From: Chryseobacterium cheonjiense
GTDB taxonomy: Bacteria > Bacteroidota > Bacteroidia > Flavobacteriales > Weeksellaceae
Reading direction: 5' to 3'
Assembly (NCBI RefSeq): GCF_012927265.1
Contig: NZ_JABBGF010000005.1
Span: 29,251 to 93,250 of the forward strand
DNA: 64,000 nucleotides
The notes beneath the pieces were generated by a model. The model searched no databases, was not told the origin of the DNA, and saw only the letters and a list, made by a program, of their open reading frames with translations. A program made the translations under genes and the position numbers. Below are positions 44,856 to 53,936 of the stretch, one piece after another. Numbering within the stretch: position 1 is the stretch's first letter; the number at the start of each line of letters is the position of its first letter.

Positions 44856-44964
44856 TTATTTTGAAGATGAATGATGTTTGTCTTCCTGTACAAAGATAGA
44901 ACGAATTACTTCCTGCGCTATCAGGATAATCCCTAAAAATAATACCGTAAAAATACGGTTGCAT
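44856..44964 (-). pseudogene. Small membrane protein gene broken at codon 2
   Basis: The frame ending at 44856 reads FTVLFLGIILIAQEV then IRSIFVQEDKHHSSSK: one transmembrane helix and a polar tail. There is no start codon in frame. An ATG at 44962-44964 is one base out of frame; without the following C it would give MNRIFTVLFLG. It is followed by its own terminator, and a terminator precedes it, so it looks like a real small gene with a one-base change, or a base-call error. No family is recognised. Confidence 0.4.
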
Positions 44965-44970
44965 ATTACA

Positions 44971-45011
44971 AAATAACCCCGCCCGGCAGTTCCTGCCGGG
45001 CGGGGTTATTT
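44971..45011 (-). terminator. Strong intrinsic terminator after the aminopeptidase P gene
   Basis: AAATAACCCCGCCCGGCAG, TTC, and its perfect complement (19-bp stem), ending with AAAT-rich flanks. 42 bp after the stop codon. Confidence 0.95.
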
Positions 45012-45052
45012 ATTATTGTTATCTGAAATTCAGATTATTAAATTAACTGTTA

Positions 45053-46822
45053 TTAAATCGGGCTTACCAGTTCATTAAACCATTCTTTCACCTCACCTTC
45101 CAGATGGGGGCCTATTTTTTCGGCGCAGGTTTCATGATAATTATTAAGCCATAAAATTTCTTCTTCAGAAAGAATTTCTTTCACGATTGTATCTTTAAAG
45201 AACGGACAGAACGTTAACGTTTCAAATTCATAGAAAGTTCCCGAATCTGTTGTCTCAGATTCCCGTACAGCAATCAGATTTTCGTGACGGATGCCGTATT
45301 CCCCTTCCACATAATATCCCGGTTCATTAGAGCAGACCATTCCCGGCAACAGCTCCTGAGGATTCATATCTTTGCGGATATTCTGAGGACCTTCGTGAAC
45401 GTTCATAAAACTTCCTACTCCATGCCCGGTTCCGTGATTGAAATCTTTTCCGTGCATCCAAAGCGGAAGCCGTGCAATCGCATCAAGCTGAACACCTCTT
45501 GTTCCTTTAGGAAACTTTACCATAGAAAGACGGATCATTCCCTGCAAAACAAGCGTCGAATTTATTTTAAACTCTTCAGAAACGGCTCCCAATGCAAAAG
45601 TTCTCGTAATATCGGTTGTTCCTTCAAGATACTGGCCTCCCGAATCCACCAATATGCTTGCATCGTTCGTAACCTCCTTGCTGCCTTCACTTTTTGCGGA
45701 ATAATGCATAATGGCACCGTTATCCTTATATCCTACAATGCTTCCGAAACTTTCCCCTACGAAGTTTTCTCCTTCCGCGCGGAAACCTCTCAGCTTTTCC
45801 CCTATAGAATATTCTGTCATCGGTTCTTTTCCTGCATTATGGGTAAGCCAGTACAGGAACTTTACCATCGCAACCCCGTCTCTTACCATTACTTTTCTGA
45901 AACCTTCCAGCTCCGTATCGTTTTTCTGGGCTTTCATCAGATTACCCGGAACTGGAGCTTTGATCATCTTATTATCAGGCTTTAATGCTTCAAAAATAGA
46001 CTGGTTGCTGTTTGGGGAAACCAATACCTTTTCATTGCTGAATGCTTTAAGGCAATTATAAAATTCTTCATAAGGCATCATTTTTACCCAGGCATCATCC
46101 AGCTGTTTACGGGCTTCTACTTCCAGTTTTTCGAGATCAGTGAAGAGTTTTGCATCGTTTTTTGTTATAACAATATACCCTAAGAAAACCGGATTGCTCT
46201 CTACATCGCTTCCTCTTAGGTTCAGGGTCCACGCAACATCATCAAGACTTGATATAACATGTACCGTAGCTTCTAGTGATTCCATTTTCTGACGAATGGC
46301 CGCGATTTTTTCAGCTACGGATTTCCCCGCTCTTTCAATCGGATGAACGAAGATGGGGTTTTTAGAAGGCGTTCCCCTTTCTTTCCATATATTATCCAGA
46401 AGAGGAAGATCAACTAACGTAATATTTTTGGCATTTAATTTCTCTGTAAGAAGTTCCCAATTAGCATGGGAAGTAGCCAGCGCATTAACGGCCACCCTTC
46501 CTTCTGCGGGAATTTCAGAAATAATCCAGTCGATATAATTTGGTGTTCCCTCCATTCCTTCTTTGAAAAGATCGATTCCCGATCCTTCCAGTTCTAATGC
46601 AGCTTGTGTGAAATATCTTCCGTCCGTCCATAGTCCAGCCTTATCTTTTGTAACTACTACAAAACCAGCAGAACCCAAAAAACCCGACAGCCAGGCTCTT
46701 TCCTGCCATTCTTCAGGTAGATATTCACTCATATGCGGATCTGCAGAATATACGATAAATGCATCAACATTATTTTCCTGCATTTCCCTACGAAGTGCAG
46801 CTATTTTTTCCTTTGAAGTCAT
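45053..46822 (-). CDS. Aminopeptidase P family protein (M24)
   Basis: 589 residues of the three-domain aminopeptidase P type. Two creatinase-like N-domains (SADPHMSEYLPEEWQERAWL) precede the pita-bread domain with metal ligands in SILVDSGGQYLEGTTDITRTF (two Asp), HGTGHGVGSFMNVHEGPQ (His), SNEPGYYVEGEYGIRHENL (Glu) and the late YEFETLTFCPF (Glu). It removes N-terminal residues that precede proline. No signal peptide, so it is cytosolic. A very strong terminator follows. Confidence 0.94.
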   Translation of the reverse strand: MTSKEKIAALRREMQENNVDAFIVYSADPHMSEYLPEEWQERAWLSGFLGSAGFVVVTKDKAGLWTDGRYFTQAALELEGSGIDLFKEGMEGTPNYIDWIISEIPAEGRVAVNALATSHANWELLTEKLNAKNITLVDLPLLDNIWKERGTPSKNPIFVHPIERAGKSVAEKIAAIRQKMESLEATVHVISSLDDVAWTLNLRGSDVESNPVFLGYIVITKNDAKLFTDLEKLEVEARKQLDDAWVKMMPYEEFYNCLKAFSNEKVLVSPNSNQSIFEALKPDNKMIKAPVPGNLMKAQKNDTELEGFRKVMVRDGVAMVKFLYWLTHNAGKEPMTEYSIGEKLRGFRAEGENFVGESFGSIVGYKDNGAIMHYSAKSEGSKEVTNDASILVDSGGQYLEGTTDITRTFALGAVSEEFKINSTLVLQGMIRLSMVKFPKGTRGVQLDAIARLPLWMHGKDFNHGTGHGVGSFMNVHEGPQNIRKDMNPQELLPGMVCSNEPGYYVEGEYGIRHENLIAVRESETTDSGTFYEFETLTFCPFFKDTIVKEILSEEEILWLNNYHETCAEKIGPHLEGEVKEWFNELVSPI

Positions 46823-46889
46823 TTTTTGAATAATTTTAAAGATGTGAATTTACGAATTTAAAGGTTACCCGGCAGAGTATTATTGTATT

Positions 46890-47100
46890 TTAGCATTTTA
46901 TTACAGCAATTACTTTTCGATGTTCGGTTTCCCAATCAGCCAATGTACCTATTCTTTTAGTAGAAGGAACTTCTGTTATTCTTATTTCTTCAGGAATTTC
47001 AGTGAGCGGATATGCAAAATAGGCGCATACGCCGCGACAAAGATGGAATTTGATGCAATTGCACGTACCGCAGCAACGGAGTCAGCAGATAATATATTGA
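46890..47100 (-). pseudogene. Fragment of an unrecognised protein gene, frame-shifted
   Basis: A minus-strand frame reads YPLTEIPEEIRITEV then PSTKRIGTLADWETEHRKV and stops at 46890. Upstream, in a neighbouring frame, lies NILSADSVAAVRAIASNSIF. The two join if one base is removed from the CCTATTTTGC run near 47020. No start codon precedes them. The opposite strand reads GAYAATKMEFDAIARTAAT, a fortuitous resemblance to an SDR YxxxK motif. This is probably the tail of a lost gene; the family is unknown. Confidence 0.35.
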
Positions 47101-47117
47101 AATGCAGGATTTTCAGG

Positions 47118-48335
47118 TTATTGTTTTGGTTTATTTTTTTCTGTAGATAGCCGATGCTTTCTTGTGTTCCTATAATTCCAAATCAGATACAGTAGAAATA
47201 AAGTGATCCAAACACTGAGGACCACTACAATAAAAATAGACTGTATCGACTGATGAAGATAATTTGGCTTATAAAATAAACGTTCAACGGTTGTAAACCT
47301 TTCCTTTAGTTTAGTTCTGTCAAAAGTATTCCGGATTTCATTGAGAGGTTCCCGGCTATGATCACGAAAATAAAAGACATCATGTTCCAAGTTTTTGGGA
47401 ATGATTTGTGTTTCTATATTATATTTCTTAAACAAAGTGTCCAGATGCTGAAACGAATGAAGCAGCGAATCATGATCATATTTATAGAGCAATTTATATC
47501 TTGTTACGGCATTTTGATATTGTTGTGTAGCTTCAGAAACGTTATGAACAGGACTATATAAAATCTTATTTTCCAAAAAGATACAGATATCTTCATCATA
47601 TTCCGCATCTACCTCAACACCTTTGAATATAATTTCCGTACTGTCTCCGATCGCTTTTTTAGAAATAATTTTTTTGGTAAAGTCCTCAGGTTCAAATCCA
47701 AAATAATCCATTCCCGATCGTATTTTAGAACCTATGTTTTTGTAATCAGAACTTAGTATTTTCAAGGTATCTATACTGTAATAGCGTATTTCCTGTGAGT
47801 AATAATCCCGATTGTCCGGCTCGTAATAGATGGTGTCTCTTTCCGCTATCACCGGATAAGGTTTGGGATATAAAATATTTTCCGGATTGAATAATTTATC
47901 AGAGCTATAGGAAGTATAATTATACAAAAACGGATATAAGACATTAAGCAAAGTTTTGTCTTTATTCAAATCTTTTTCAGGAAGCTCATTTCTCATTTTG
48001 GCATTTAACCCAAAACTGTAGCTTATAAAAAAGGTCAATGAAAGAAAGGAAATCAGTAATAAAGAAGCGCCAATTTTTACAGTATTATTGACACTATATT
48101 TATTTTTGGAATGATTCCTTAATAACAAAACAAGAAAGCAAAACAGAAACAGACCGGTAATAAAAAAGTGTGAAATAGAAACGTCATCATAAAATTTGAA
48201 TCTGTAAAACTCCGTGTAAGTATCAACTTTACCAATTCCTTCAAACTTAAAGTATCCATAGATAAAATAAGCCAGATGTATTACGCTTAAAACAATAACG
48301 GATTTGATCAGAAATATTTTTAATTTTTTATCCAT
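47118..48335 (-). CDS. Membrane protein of unknown function
   Basis: 405 residues. Three N-terminal transmembrane helices (about 9-28, 55-75, 88-108), a large polar region of about 250 residues predicted outside the membrane, then one C-terminal helix (SIFIVVVLSVWITLFLLYLI) and a basic tail. No recognised domain. It stands on the same strand as the GLPGLI gene at 48417, 81 bp away, and may be co-transcribed with it. Confidence 0.7.
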   Translation of the reverse strand: MDKKLKIFLIKSVIVLSVIHLAYFIYGYFKFEGIGKVDTYTEFYRFKFYDDVSISHFFITGLFLFCFLVLLLRNHSKNKYSVNNTVKIGASLLLISFLSLTFFISYSFGLNAKMRNELPEKDLNKDKTLLNVLYPFLYNYTSYSSDKLFNPENILYPKPYPVIAERDTIYYEPDNRDYYSQEIRYYSIDTLKILSSDYKNIGSKIRSGMDYFGFEPEDFTKKIISKKAIGDSTEIIFKGVEVDAEYDEDICIFLENKILYSPVHNVSEATQQYQNAVTRYKLLYKYDHDSLLHSFQHLDTLFKKYNIETQIIPKNLEHDVFYFRDHSREPLNEIRNTFDRTKLKERFTTVERLFYKPNYLHQSIQSIFIVVVLSVWITLFLLYLIWNYRNTRKHRLSTEKNKPKQ

Positions 48336-48416
48336 AAATTCAGCAATATATTCTTTAAAGTAAGGATTTTTTAAAATAATTTTAATTAACCTGATCCTAA
48401 GTTAAGTCTAAAATGT

Positions 48417-49256
48417 TTAATTAAGCTCTATGGAATTATTGTTTTCCTTAAAAGTTTCCTGTATTTTCTTAATTCTCATTTTTTCATACTCAGCATCTGA
48501 GTACGATCTCCCATCAGGCAAAGTTGATGTAAAGCTGGTAATACCATATCTTTGCTTGAGTTCCCTCATTCTGTAAATCGGATCTCTGATGTAATCTTCA
48601 ACGGCTTTTTTGTACTGGCTTTCGGTCACAGGAATATAGGCAGTCAAATTAAGTTTTATATGTCTGAACTTTTCAATTGCTTTCAGCTCCCAGATATGTT
48701 GTTTTTTTGTGTCCTCAATCTTGACGATCAAGCCCGGAAGGCCACCAAATTTATATGGCCCGTCAGAAATGGGGATTTCATTAGTAAACCACGCGTTATA
48801 CTTTCTACCTTTATATTCTACCGTTGCCAACTGGCATTTTTTACCTTGTATCATAGCAGTTTCTGTTCCGATCTGCCAATTGAAGGTGATGTGTTGGGTG
48901 ATTTTAAATCGGTCAGTATTCAGAGTAAGGTAAGATATTGCTGTACGGGACCGCCAATCTTTTTGAATGATGCCACGAACTTTTCCTTGTGGAAAGGTAT
49001 TTAGTGAAACGGACATATTTGAAGATATCCCATCTGAATTCATGTTCTGTGCGATTGCAGAATCTCTTTTCACTTTTGTCAGGCTCAAGTAAGTTGATCC
49101 GTTTTTATCGATAAACAAGCCCATCAGTTCGGTTTCGGTTTTATCTAAATTTAAAGAGTCAGGCTTAAATGTATACACATAAGTAAAACTATATTTTTGA
49201 CTAAAACCAAATAGTGAAAGCAAAATAGTGACTATAAATATTGTTTTTCTGAGCAT
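48417..49256 (-). CDS. GLPGLI family secreted protein
   Basis: 279 residues with a signal peptide (MLRKTIFIVTILLSLFGFSQ) and the family signature YKFGGLPGLIVKIEDTK, preceded by VEYKGRKYNAWFTNEIPISD. This Bacteroidota-specific family has no settled function and is often found near TonB-dependent receptors. No TonB gene is seen here. Confidence 0.9.
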   Translation of the reverse strand: MLRKTIFIVTILLSLFGFSQKYSFTYVYTFKPDSLNLDKTETELMGLFIDKNGSTYLSLTKVKRDSAIAQNMNSDGISSNMSVSLNTFPQGKVRGIIQKDWRSRTAISYLTLNTDRFKITQHITFNWQIGTETAMIQGKKCQLATVEYKGRKYNAWFTNEIPISDGPYKFGGLPGLIVKIEDTKKQHIWELKAIEKFRHIKLNLTAYIPVTESQYKKAVEDYIRDPIYRMRELKQRYGITSFTSTLPDGRSYSDAEYEKMRIKKIQETFKENNNSIELN

Positions 49257-49442
49257 ATTGTATGGATATTAGAAGTAAAACGTTAATATACTTAAATATA
49301 GAAACATACATGAGAATTATTTCAGATTTTTTGCAATACACTACGAAATAGGATATTAACTCTAAACCACCATTCTTTAGCCTAAATTAAATTCAGATCC
49401 GATATTAAAACATTTTGGAAAGATTATTGCAATATACATGAA

Positions 49443-49880
49443 ATGGAAAGTCAGAATTATAAAAACCACAGGAAGTTTTACGCTCCGCATCATTTTGTTT
49501 TCCTTCCGTTACTTATTGTTTTGGATGGATTCGGAATCTATAAAGCTTTCAATGATGAGGAAAACCAGCTTTCATGGATCTTATTTTCAACAGTTGTCTT
49601 TCTGATTTTTCACCTGGCTATAATGCTGCGTCAGCATTACGCGCTGGGACTTCAGAACCGTATCGTGAGGCTTGAATTTAAGCAGCGGTACTTCGAAATT
49701 TTCGGGTTGAGGTCCGACGAAGTTGAGGAAAAGCTTTCATTCGGACAGATTGCCGCTTTACGGTTCGCTTATGATGAGGAATTCAAGGTTTTTCTTGAAA
49801 AAGCGCTGAAAGAAAACATGACAGGTGACCAGATCAAAAAATCTATAAACACCTGGAGAGCCGATCATCACAGAATTTAA
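49443..49880 (+). CDS. DUF6526 family membrane protein
   Basis: 145 residues with two transmembrane helices (about 17-33 and 43-63) and a C-terminal soluble part (LRQHYALGLQNRIVRLEF, WRADHHRI end). It matches DUF6526, found across flavobacteria. It precedes a mini-lipoprotein and topoisomerase IB on the same strand, with 27-bp and 9-bp gaps, so the three may form an operon. Confidence 0.82.
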   Translation: MESQNYKNHRKFYAPHHFVFLPLLIVLDGFGIYKAFNDEENQLSWILFSTVVFLIFHLAIMLRQHYALGLQNRIVRLEFKQRYFEIFGLRSDEVEEKLSFGQIAALRFAYDEEFKVFLEKALKENMTGDQIKKSINTWRADHHRI

Positions 49881-49907
49881 AATAATAAACACTAAAATAA
49901 TATTATC

Positions 49908-50075
49908 ATGAAAAAATGGAGCTTTTACAGTATTGCAATATTGACATTACTGTCACTTACGAGCTGCGAAGCAGTAGAAACAATCTTCAAGGCAGGAATG
50001 TGGTGGGGAATTATATTAGTAGTTGGCGTGATAGCTATCATATTATGGCTATTTTCAAGGGGTAGGAACTCTTAA
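49908..50075 (+). CDS. 55-residue mini-lipoprotein
   Basis: The frame begins MKKWSFYSIAILTLLSLTSC, a signal peptide with lipobox LTSC, then EAVETIFKAGMWWG and a second hydrophobic helix (IILVVGVIAIILWLF) ending in SRGRNS. This resembles the small membrane-anchored proteins conserved in Bacteroidota with a phosphatidate-cytidylyltransferase-like misannotation. It is 27 bp after DUF6526 and 9 bp before topoisomerase IB. Confidence 0.75.
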   Translation: MKKWSFYSIAILTLLSLTSCEAVETIFKAGMWWGIILVVGVIAIILWLFSRGRNS

Positions 50076-50084
50076 CCAGATTTT

Positions 50085-51188
50085 ATGGAAAATTCAGACT
50101 TAGAAATCATTTCCCATCTGAAGCCTTCTAAGATTGTAAAAATTATGAAAGATCCGGTAGCATCTGCAAAGGCGGTACATCTCATTTATACCTCCGATGC
50201 AGAGACAGCCGGTATCACGCGCAAAAAGACCGGAAAAAAATATTCCTACTACAAAGACGGCGAAAAGATCAGAGACAAGGACGAAATTTCACGAATCAAC
50301 AAACTGGTAATTCCACCGGCTTGGGAAAACGTATGGATCTGCGCTCTTGATAACGGACATCTTCAGGCAACCGGATTTGATATCAAGAAGAGAAAACAGT
50401 ACCGCTATCATCCCTTATGGAGCGCCCTGAGAAACCATACAAAGTTTTACAGAATGCTTCAGTTTGGATACGCATTGCCGGATATACGCCTCCAGGTAGA
50501 AAAAGATTTAGCCTTAAAAAATTTCGAAAAGAGAAAAATTCTCGCCTTAATTGTAAGTCTGATGCAACGAACTAATATCAGGATAGGAAATAATGCCTAT
50601 GAAAAGCTGTACGGTTCTTTCGGATTGACAACGCTAAAAGGAAAACACGTAAAAGTGCAGGGACAGAAAATTTCTTTTCACTTTAAAGGTAAAAAAGGTG
50701 TTATTCACGATATTGATTTAAAAAGCAGGAGGCTGTCTAAACTGATACAGAAATGTAAAGATATTCCGGGCAAAGAGCTTTTCCAGTATATTGATGATGA
50801 AGGTAACCGCCATACTGTAGATTCGGGAATGGTGAATGATTACATTAAAGAAATCAGTGGCGAAGATTTTACGGCAAAAGATTTTAGAACATGGTCCGGA
50901 ACGGTAAGTGCCCTGATCGCATTCAAAGAAATTGGTTATGCGGAGACCCATACCGAATATAAGAAAAAAGTAAAAGAAGCTTTGGAAATGGTTGCCTCAC
51001 ACCTCGGAAATACAAGCACGGTGTGCAGAAAATATTATGTTCATCCGCTTGTTATTAATCTTTATGAAAATAATACCATCAAAAAATATCTTGACGAACT
51101 GGAAGAAATAGAGAAAAATGACGGCAAAGCAGGACTTACCCATGAAGAAAAGCTGGTACTGAAAATCTTGGAAAATGAGAAGATGTGA
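50085..51188 (+). CDS. DNA topoisomerase IB (poxvirus-like)
   Basis: 367 residues. The N-terminal RTKxG-type region (GKKYSYYKDGEKIRDKDEI) and the catalytic domain are complete, with ALIVSLMQRTNIRIGNNAY, GKKGVIHDIDLKSRRLSKLI, DFRTWSGTVSALIAF and the active-site Tyr in the CRKYYVHP motif (Tyr318 by analogy). It relaxes supercoils by nicking one strand via a 3'-phosphotyrosine. Bacterial type IB enzymes of this kind are common in Bacteroidota. Confidence 0.93.
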   Translation: MENSDLEIISHLKPSKIVKIMKDPVASAKAVHLIYTSDAETAGITRKKTGKKYSYYKDGEKIRDKDEISRINKLVIPPAWENVWICALDNGHLQATGFDIKKRKQYRYHPLWSALRNHTKFYRMLQFGYALPDIRLQVEKDLALKNFEKRKILALIVSLMQRTNIRIGNNAYEKLYGSFGLTTLKGKHVKVQGQKISFHFKGKKGVIHDIDLKSRRLSKLIQKCKDIPGKELFQYIDDEGNRHTVDSGMVNDYIKEISGEDFTAKDFRTWSGTVSALIAFKEIGYAETHTEYKKKVKEALEMVASHLGNTSTVCRKYYVHPLVINLYENNTIKKYLDELEEIEKNDGKAGLTHEEKLVLKILENEKM

Positions 51189-51296
51189 GGATGGGAATTG
51201 TAATTCGATACGTTCTTTAATAACTCTTAAATTAACCATTCATTTGCGAAGCAAAATTGACCATTGACACATTATCTCCGACCCGAATAATTGTTG

Positions 51297-51304
51297 TAAA
51301 TTTG
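51297..51304 (+). promoter_or_regulatory. -7 box of pruA
   Basis: TAAATTTG, 32 bp before the start codon. The -33 element is weak. Confidence 0.45.
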
Positions 51305-51335
51305 TATCATAGCAAATAAAAAATATACAACTAAT

Positions 51336-52961
51336 ATGTCTAAAGCAATTTCGCAAGTACCCTTTGCAGTAAACGAACCGGTAAATTCTTATGCACCGGG
51401 AACCCCGGAAGTAAAAAGCCTTATCGCTCAATATAAAAAAATGTGGGCTGAAAAGATAGAAATCCCAATGGTCATTAACGGCAAAGAAGTAAGAACAGAC
51501 GATAAAGTTCAGCTTCAGTCGCCTCAGGATCACGCACATGATTTTGGTTTTTATCACAGAGGTACCATGCAGCATGTAGACGATGCAATCAATGCTGCGC
51601 TGGCCGCAAAAAAGCAATGGAACGAACTGGGCTGGGAACACCGCGCTGCCATTTTCTTAAAAGCTGCTGATCTTTTAGCAGGACCTTACAGAGATGTCAT
51701 CAACGCAGCCACTATGATCGGCCAGTCTAAAAATGTTCACCAGGCTGAAATCGATGCCGCTTGTGAATTTATTGACTTCTTACGATTCAACGTAGAATTT
51801 ATGACGGAAATGTATTCTGAACAGCCGGTTTCCGATGCGGGAATCTGGAACAGAGTAGAATACAGACCACTGGAAGGATTTTGTTTTGCGGTAACGCCTT
51901 TTAACTTTACAGCAATTTCAGGAAACTTACCAACTTGTATGGCAATGCTTGGAAACGTAGTGGTTTGGAAGCCTTCTGATAAGCAGATTTATTCCGCTAA
52001 AGTGATCATGGATGTTCTAACCGAAGCGGGACTTCCTGCAGGAGTCATCAACATGATTTTCACGGACGGTAAAGAAACTGCAGAAAAAGTGTTGGCGCAC
52101 AGAGATTTTGCAGGACTTCACTTTACAGGTTCCACGAAGGTTTTCCAGGGAATGTGGAAAATGATCGGGGACAATATTCACAATTACAGAACGTACCCAA
52201 GAATCGTGGGTGAGACCGGCGGAAAAGACTTTGTCATTGCGCATCCTTCAGCTAATGTTGAAGCTGTGGCAACGGCTTTAGTAAGAGGTGCCTTCGAATA
52301 TCAGGGGCAAAAATGTTCTGCAGCATCAAGAGCTTATATTCCTCAGTCTCTTTGGGCTGACGTGAAAAAGGTAATGGAAAGCCAGATCAATTCTATTAAA
52401 ATAGGTTCTCCTGAAGATCCATCCAACTTTGTGAACGCCGTAATTGATAAAAATTCTTTTGAAAAATGTAAAGGATATATCGACAGAGCAAACGCTTCAA
52501 CCGAAGCAGAAGTAGTTATCGGCGGAAAATGTGATGATTCTAAAGGATGGTTTGTGCATCCAACAGTGATCGAAACAACAAATCCTCAATATGAGAGTAT
52601 GGTTGAGGAAATCTTCGGTCCTATTTTATCCATTTACGTATACGAAGATGCAAAATGGGCAGAAACACTGGAGCTGGTTGACTCTTCTTCTCCTTATTCA
52701 TTGACGGGATCTGTTTTTGCACAGGACAGATATGCAATCAATGAAGCTTTCAAAGCATTGGAAAATGCATCAGGAAACTTCTACATTAATGACAAACCAA
52801 CTGGCGCTGTTGTCGGTCAGCAGCCTTTCGGAGGCGGAAGAGCTTCAGGAACCAATGATAAAGCAGGTTCTAAGATGAACTTATTAAGATGGACCTCTGT
52901 ACGATCTGTAAAGGAGACTTTTGTTTCGCCTAAAGATTATAAATATCCTTACTTAGGATAA
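51336..52961 (+). CDS. pruA: L-glutamate gamma-semialdehyde dehydrogenase (P5C dehydrogenase)
   Basis: 541 residues of the 1-pyrroline-5-carboxylate dehydrogenase type of aldehyde dehydrogenase, the second step of proline catabolism giving glutamate. The catalytic Cys is Cys327 in YQGQKCSAASR and the general-base Glu is Glu293 in GETGGKDF. The NAD-binding segments (GNVVVWKPSDKQIYSA, LHFTGSTKVFQGM) are clear. The monofunctional form lacks the proline dehydrogenase domain seen in PutA. No proline dehydrogenase gene is in the window. Confidence 0.96.
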   Translation: MSKAISQVPFAVNEPVNSYAPGTPEVKSLIAQYKKMWAEKIEIPMVINGKEVRTDDKVQLQSPQDHAHDFGFYHRGTMQHVDDAINAALAAKKQWNELGWEHRAAIFLKAADLLAGPYRDVINAATMIGQSKNVHQAEIDAACEFIDFLRFNVEFMTEMYSEQPVSDAGIWNRVEYRPLEGFCFAVTPFNFTAISGNLPTCMAMLGNVVVWKPSDKQIYSAKVIMDVLTEAGLPAGVINMIFTDGKETAEKVLAHRDFAGLHFTGSTKVFQGMWKMIGDNIHNYRTYPRIVGETGGKDFVIAHPSANVEAVATALVRGAFEYQGQKCSAASRAYIPQSLWADVKKVMESQINSIKIGSPEDPSNFVNAVIDKNSFEKCKGYIDRANASTEAEVVIGGKCDDSKGWFVHPTVIETTNPQYESMVEEIFGPILSIYVYEDAKWAETLELVDSSSPYSLTGSVFAQDRYAINEAFKALENASGNFYINDKPTGAVVGQQPFGGGRASGTNDKAGSKMNLLRWTSVRSVKETFVSPKDYKYPYLG

Positions 52962-53025
52962 TATGTATGATGAATTATAAACAATAAATGATTAATAATA
53001 AATAATTTATTGTCATATTAAATAC

Positions 53026-53055
53026 AGCTTCGGATTTATTTCCGGAGCTTTTTTA
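53026..53055 (+). terminator. Intrinsic terminator after pruA
   Basis: AGCTTCGGA (53026-53034) pairs with TCCGGAGCT (53041-53049) with one wobble pair, then seven T. Confidence 0.85.
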
Positions 53056-53155
53056 TTAGTTAACATTTAATTTTTTATTAAAAAAATACCGTTTATTTTG
53101 ATTTCGGAATAATTATTGCTAGCTCTAATTTCGATACCAAAAAAAATAAAGTATT

Positions 53156-53368
53156 ATGAAAAAATTAATGTTAATCGCAGCGCTAGGAGTAATAGCGGTA
53201 AGTTGCGGAACAAAAGAATCTTCTATGTCAAACAGCAATACCGATTCTACAGCGGTAGATAACACAACGACAAATGCAGCGCCTGCTACAACGGATACGA
53301 TGTCTACTACGACAACTACTCCTGACAGCACAGCAATGAAAATGGATTCAGCGACTACTGTTAAATAA
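53156..53368 (+). CDS. Small Thr/Ser-rich lipoprotein
   Basis: 70 residues. MKKLMLIAALGVIAVSC with lipobox AVSC, then a short Thr-, Ser-, Asp-rich disordered stretch (DSTAVDNTTTNAAPATTD-like). It has no recognised domain. Low complexity means homology search is uninformative. A terminator follows. Confidence 0.75.
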   Translation: MKKLMLIAALGVIAVSCGTKESSMSNSNTDSTAVDNTTTNAAPATTDTMSTTTTTPDSTAMKMDSATTVK

Positions 53369-53393
53369 TAAGAGTTTAACTTGCAATGAACAG

Positions 53394-53418
53394 TCCTCAG
53401 ATAATTCTGGGGATTTTT
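53394..53418 (+). terminator. Intrinsic terminator after the small lipoprotein
   Basis: TCCTCAGA pairs with TCTGGGGA (53394-53401 with 53406-53413), with a wobble pair, then T5. Confidence 0.75.
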
Positions 53419-53541
53419 AATTTTAGATTGCGAAAGAAGCACTCTTTTGAAACATAAAATTTAGAAAAAGTTAAAGAGGCTTACTATCCTTTTATCTTTA
53501 ATAACTATATTTGATTATATCTAAACATTAAAAAATATTCT

Positions 53542-53745
53542 ATGAGAAAATTATTCACAGCAGCAGTTTTTGCATCACTATTTTTAGGGAGCTGCGCACA
53601 GAAAAAAGAAAACAGGGAAGAATTTAAAGATGAAAGGAACAAAGAATATATGAGAAACAGTATGGGTGACACCGCTGCGGCTAATTCTGAAATGGCTGCG
53701 CCGGACAGTTTAAAAACAAAATCTGATTCATCAACAACAAAATAA
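53542..53745 (+). CDS. Second small lipoprotein
   Basis: 67 residues. Signal peptide with lipobox GSC (MRKLFTAAVFASLFLGSC), then a charged, Lys/Glu-rich segment and a Ser/Thr/Asp-rich tail (PDSLKTKSDSSTTK) like that of the lipoprotein at 53156. No known domain. Followed by its own terminator. Confidence 0.75.
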   Translation: MRKLFTAAVFASLFLGSCAQKKENREEFKDERNKEYMRNSMGDTAAANSEMAAPDSLKTKSDSSTTK

Positions 53746-53750
53746 TACAG

Positions 53751-53773
53751 CCGCAGGATTTCCTGCGGTTTTT
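53751..53773 (+). terminator. Intrinsic terminator after the second small lipoprotein
   Basis: CCGCAGGA-TT-TCCTGCGG (53751-53768), then T5. Confidence 0.92.
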
Positions 53774-53936
53774 GTTTACAGTTCCTTGTTCCGTACAGAG
53801 AAAAACGCTTTTTTAATACATTACATACTTTAACTTTGATCCAGGAAAATAATCAAACGAAAGCTGTAACAATTTTTATGTAGCAGAGACTGATTTGTTA
53901 ACATAATTATTACATTTGCAATCAATATAAAGTATT

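Noticed and set aside
46920..47150. Plus-strand frame with a YAATK motif resembling an SDR active site
   Set aside because: No Rossmann motif or other SDR features, and the opposite strand holds a better protein-like sequence.
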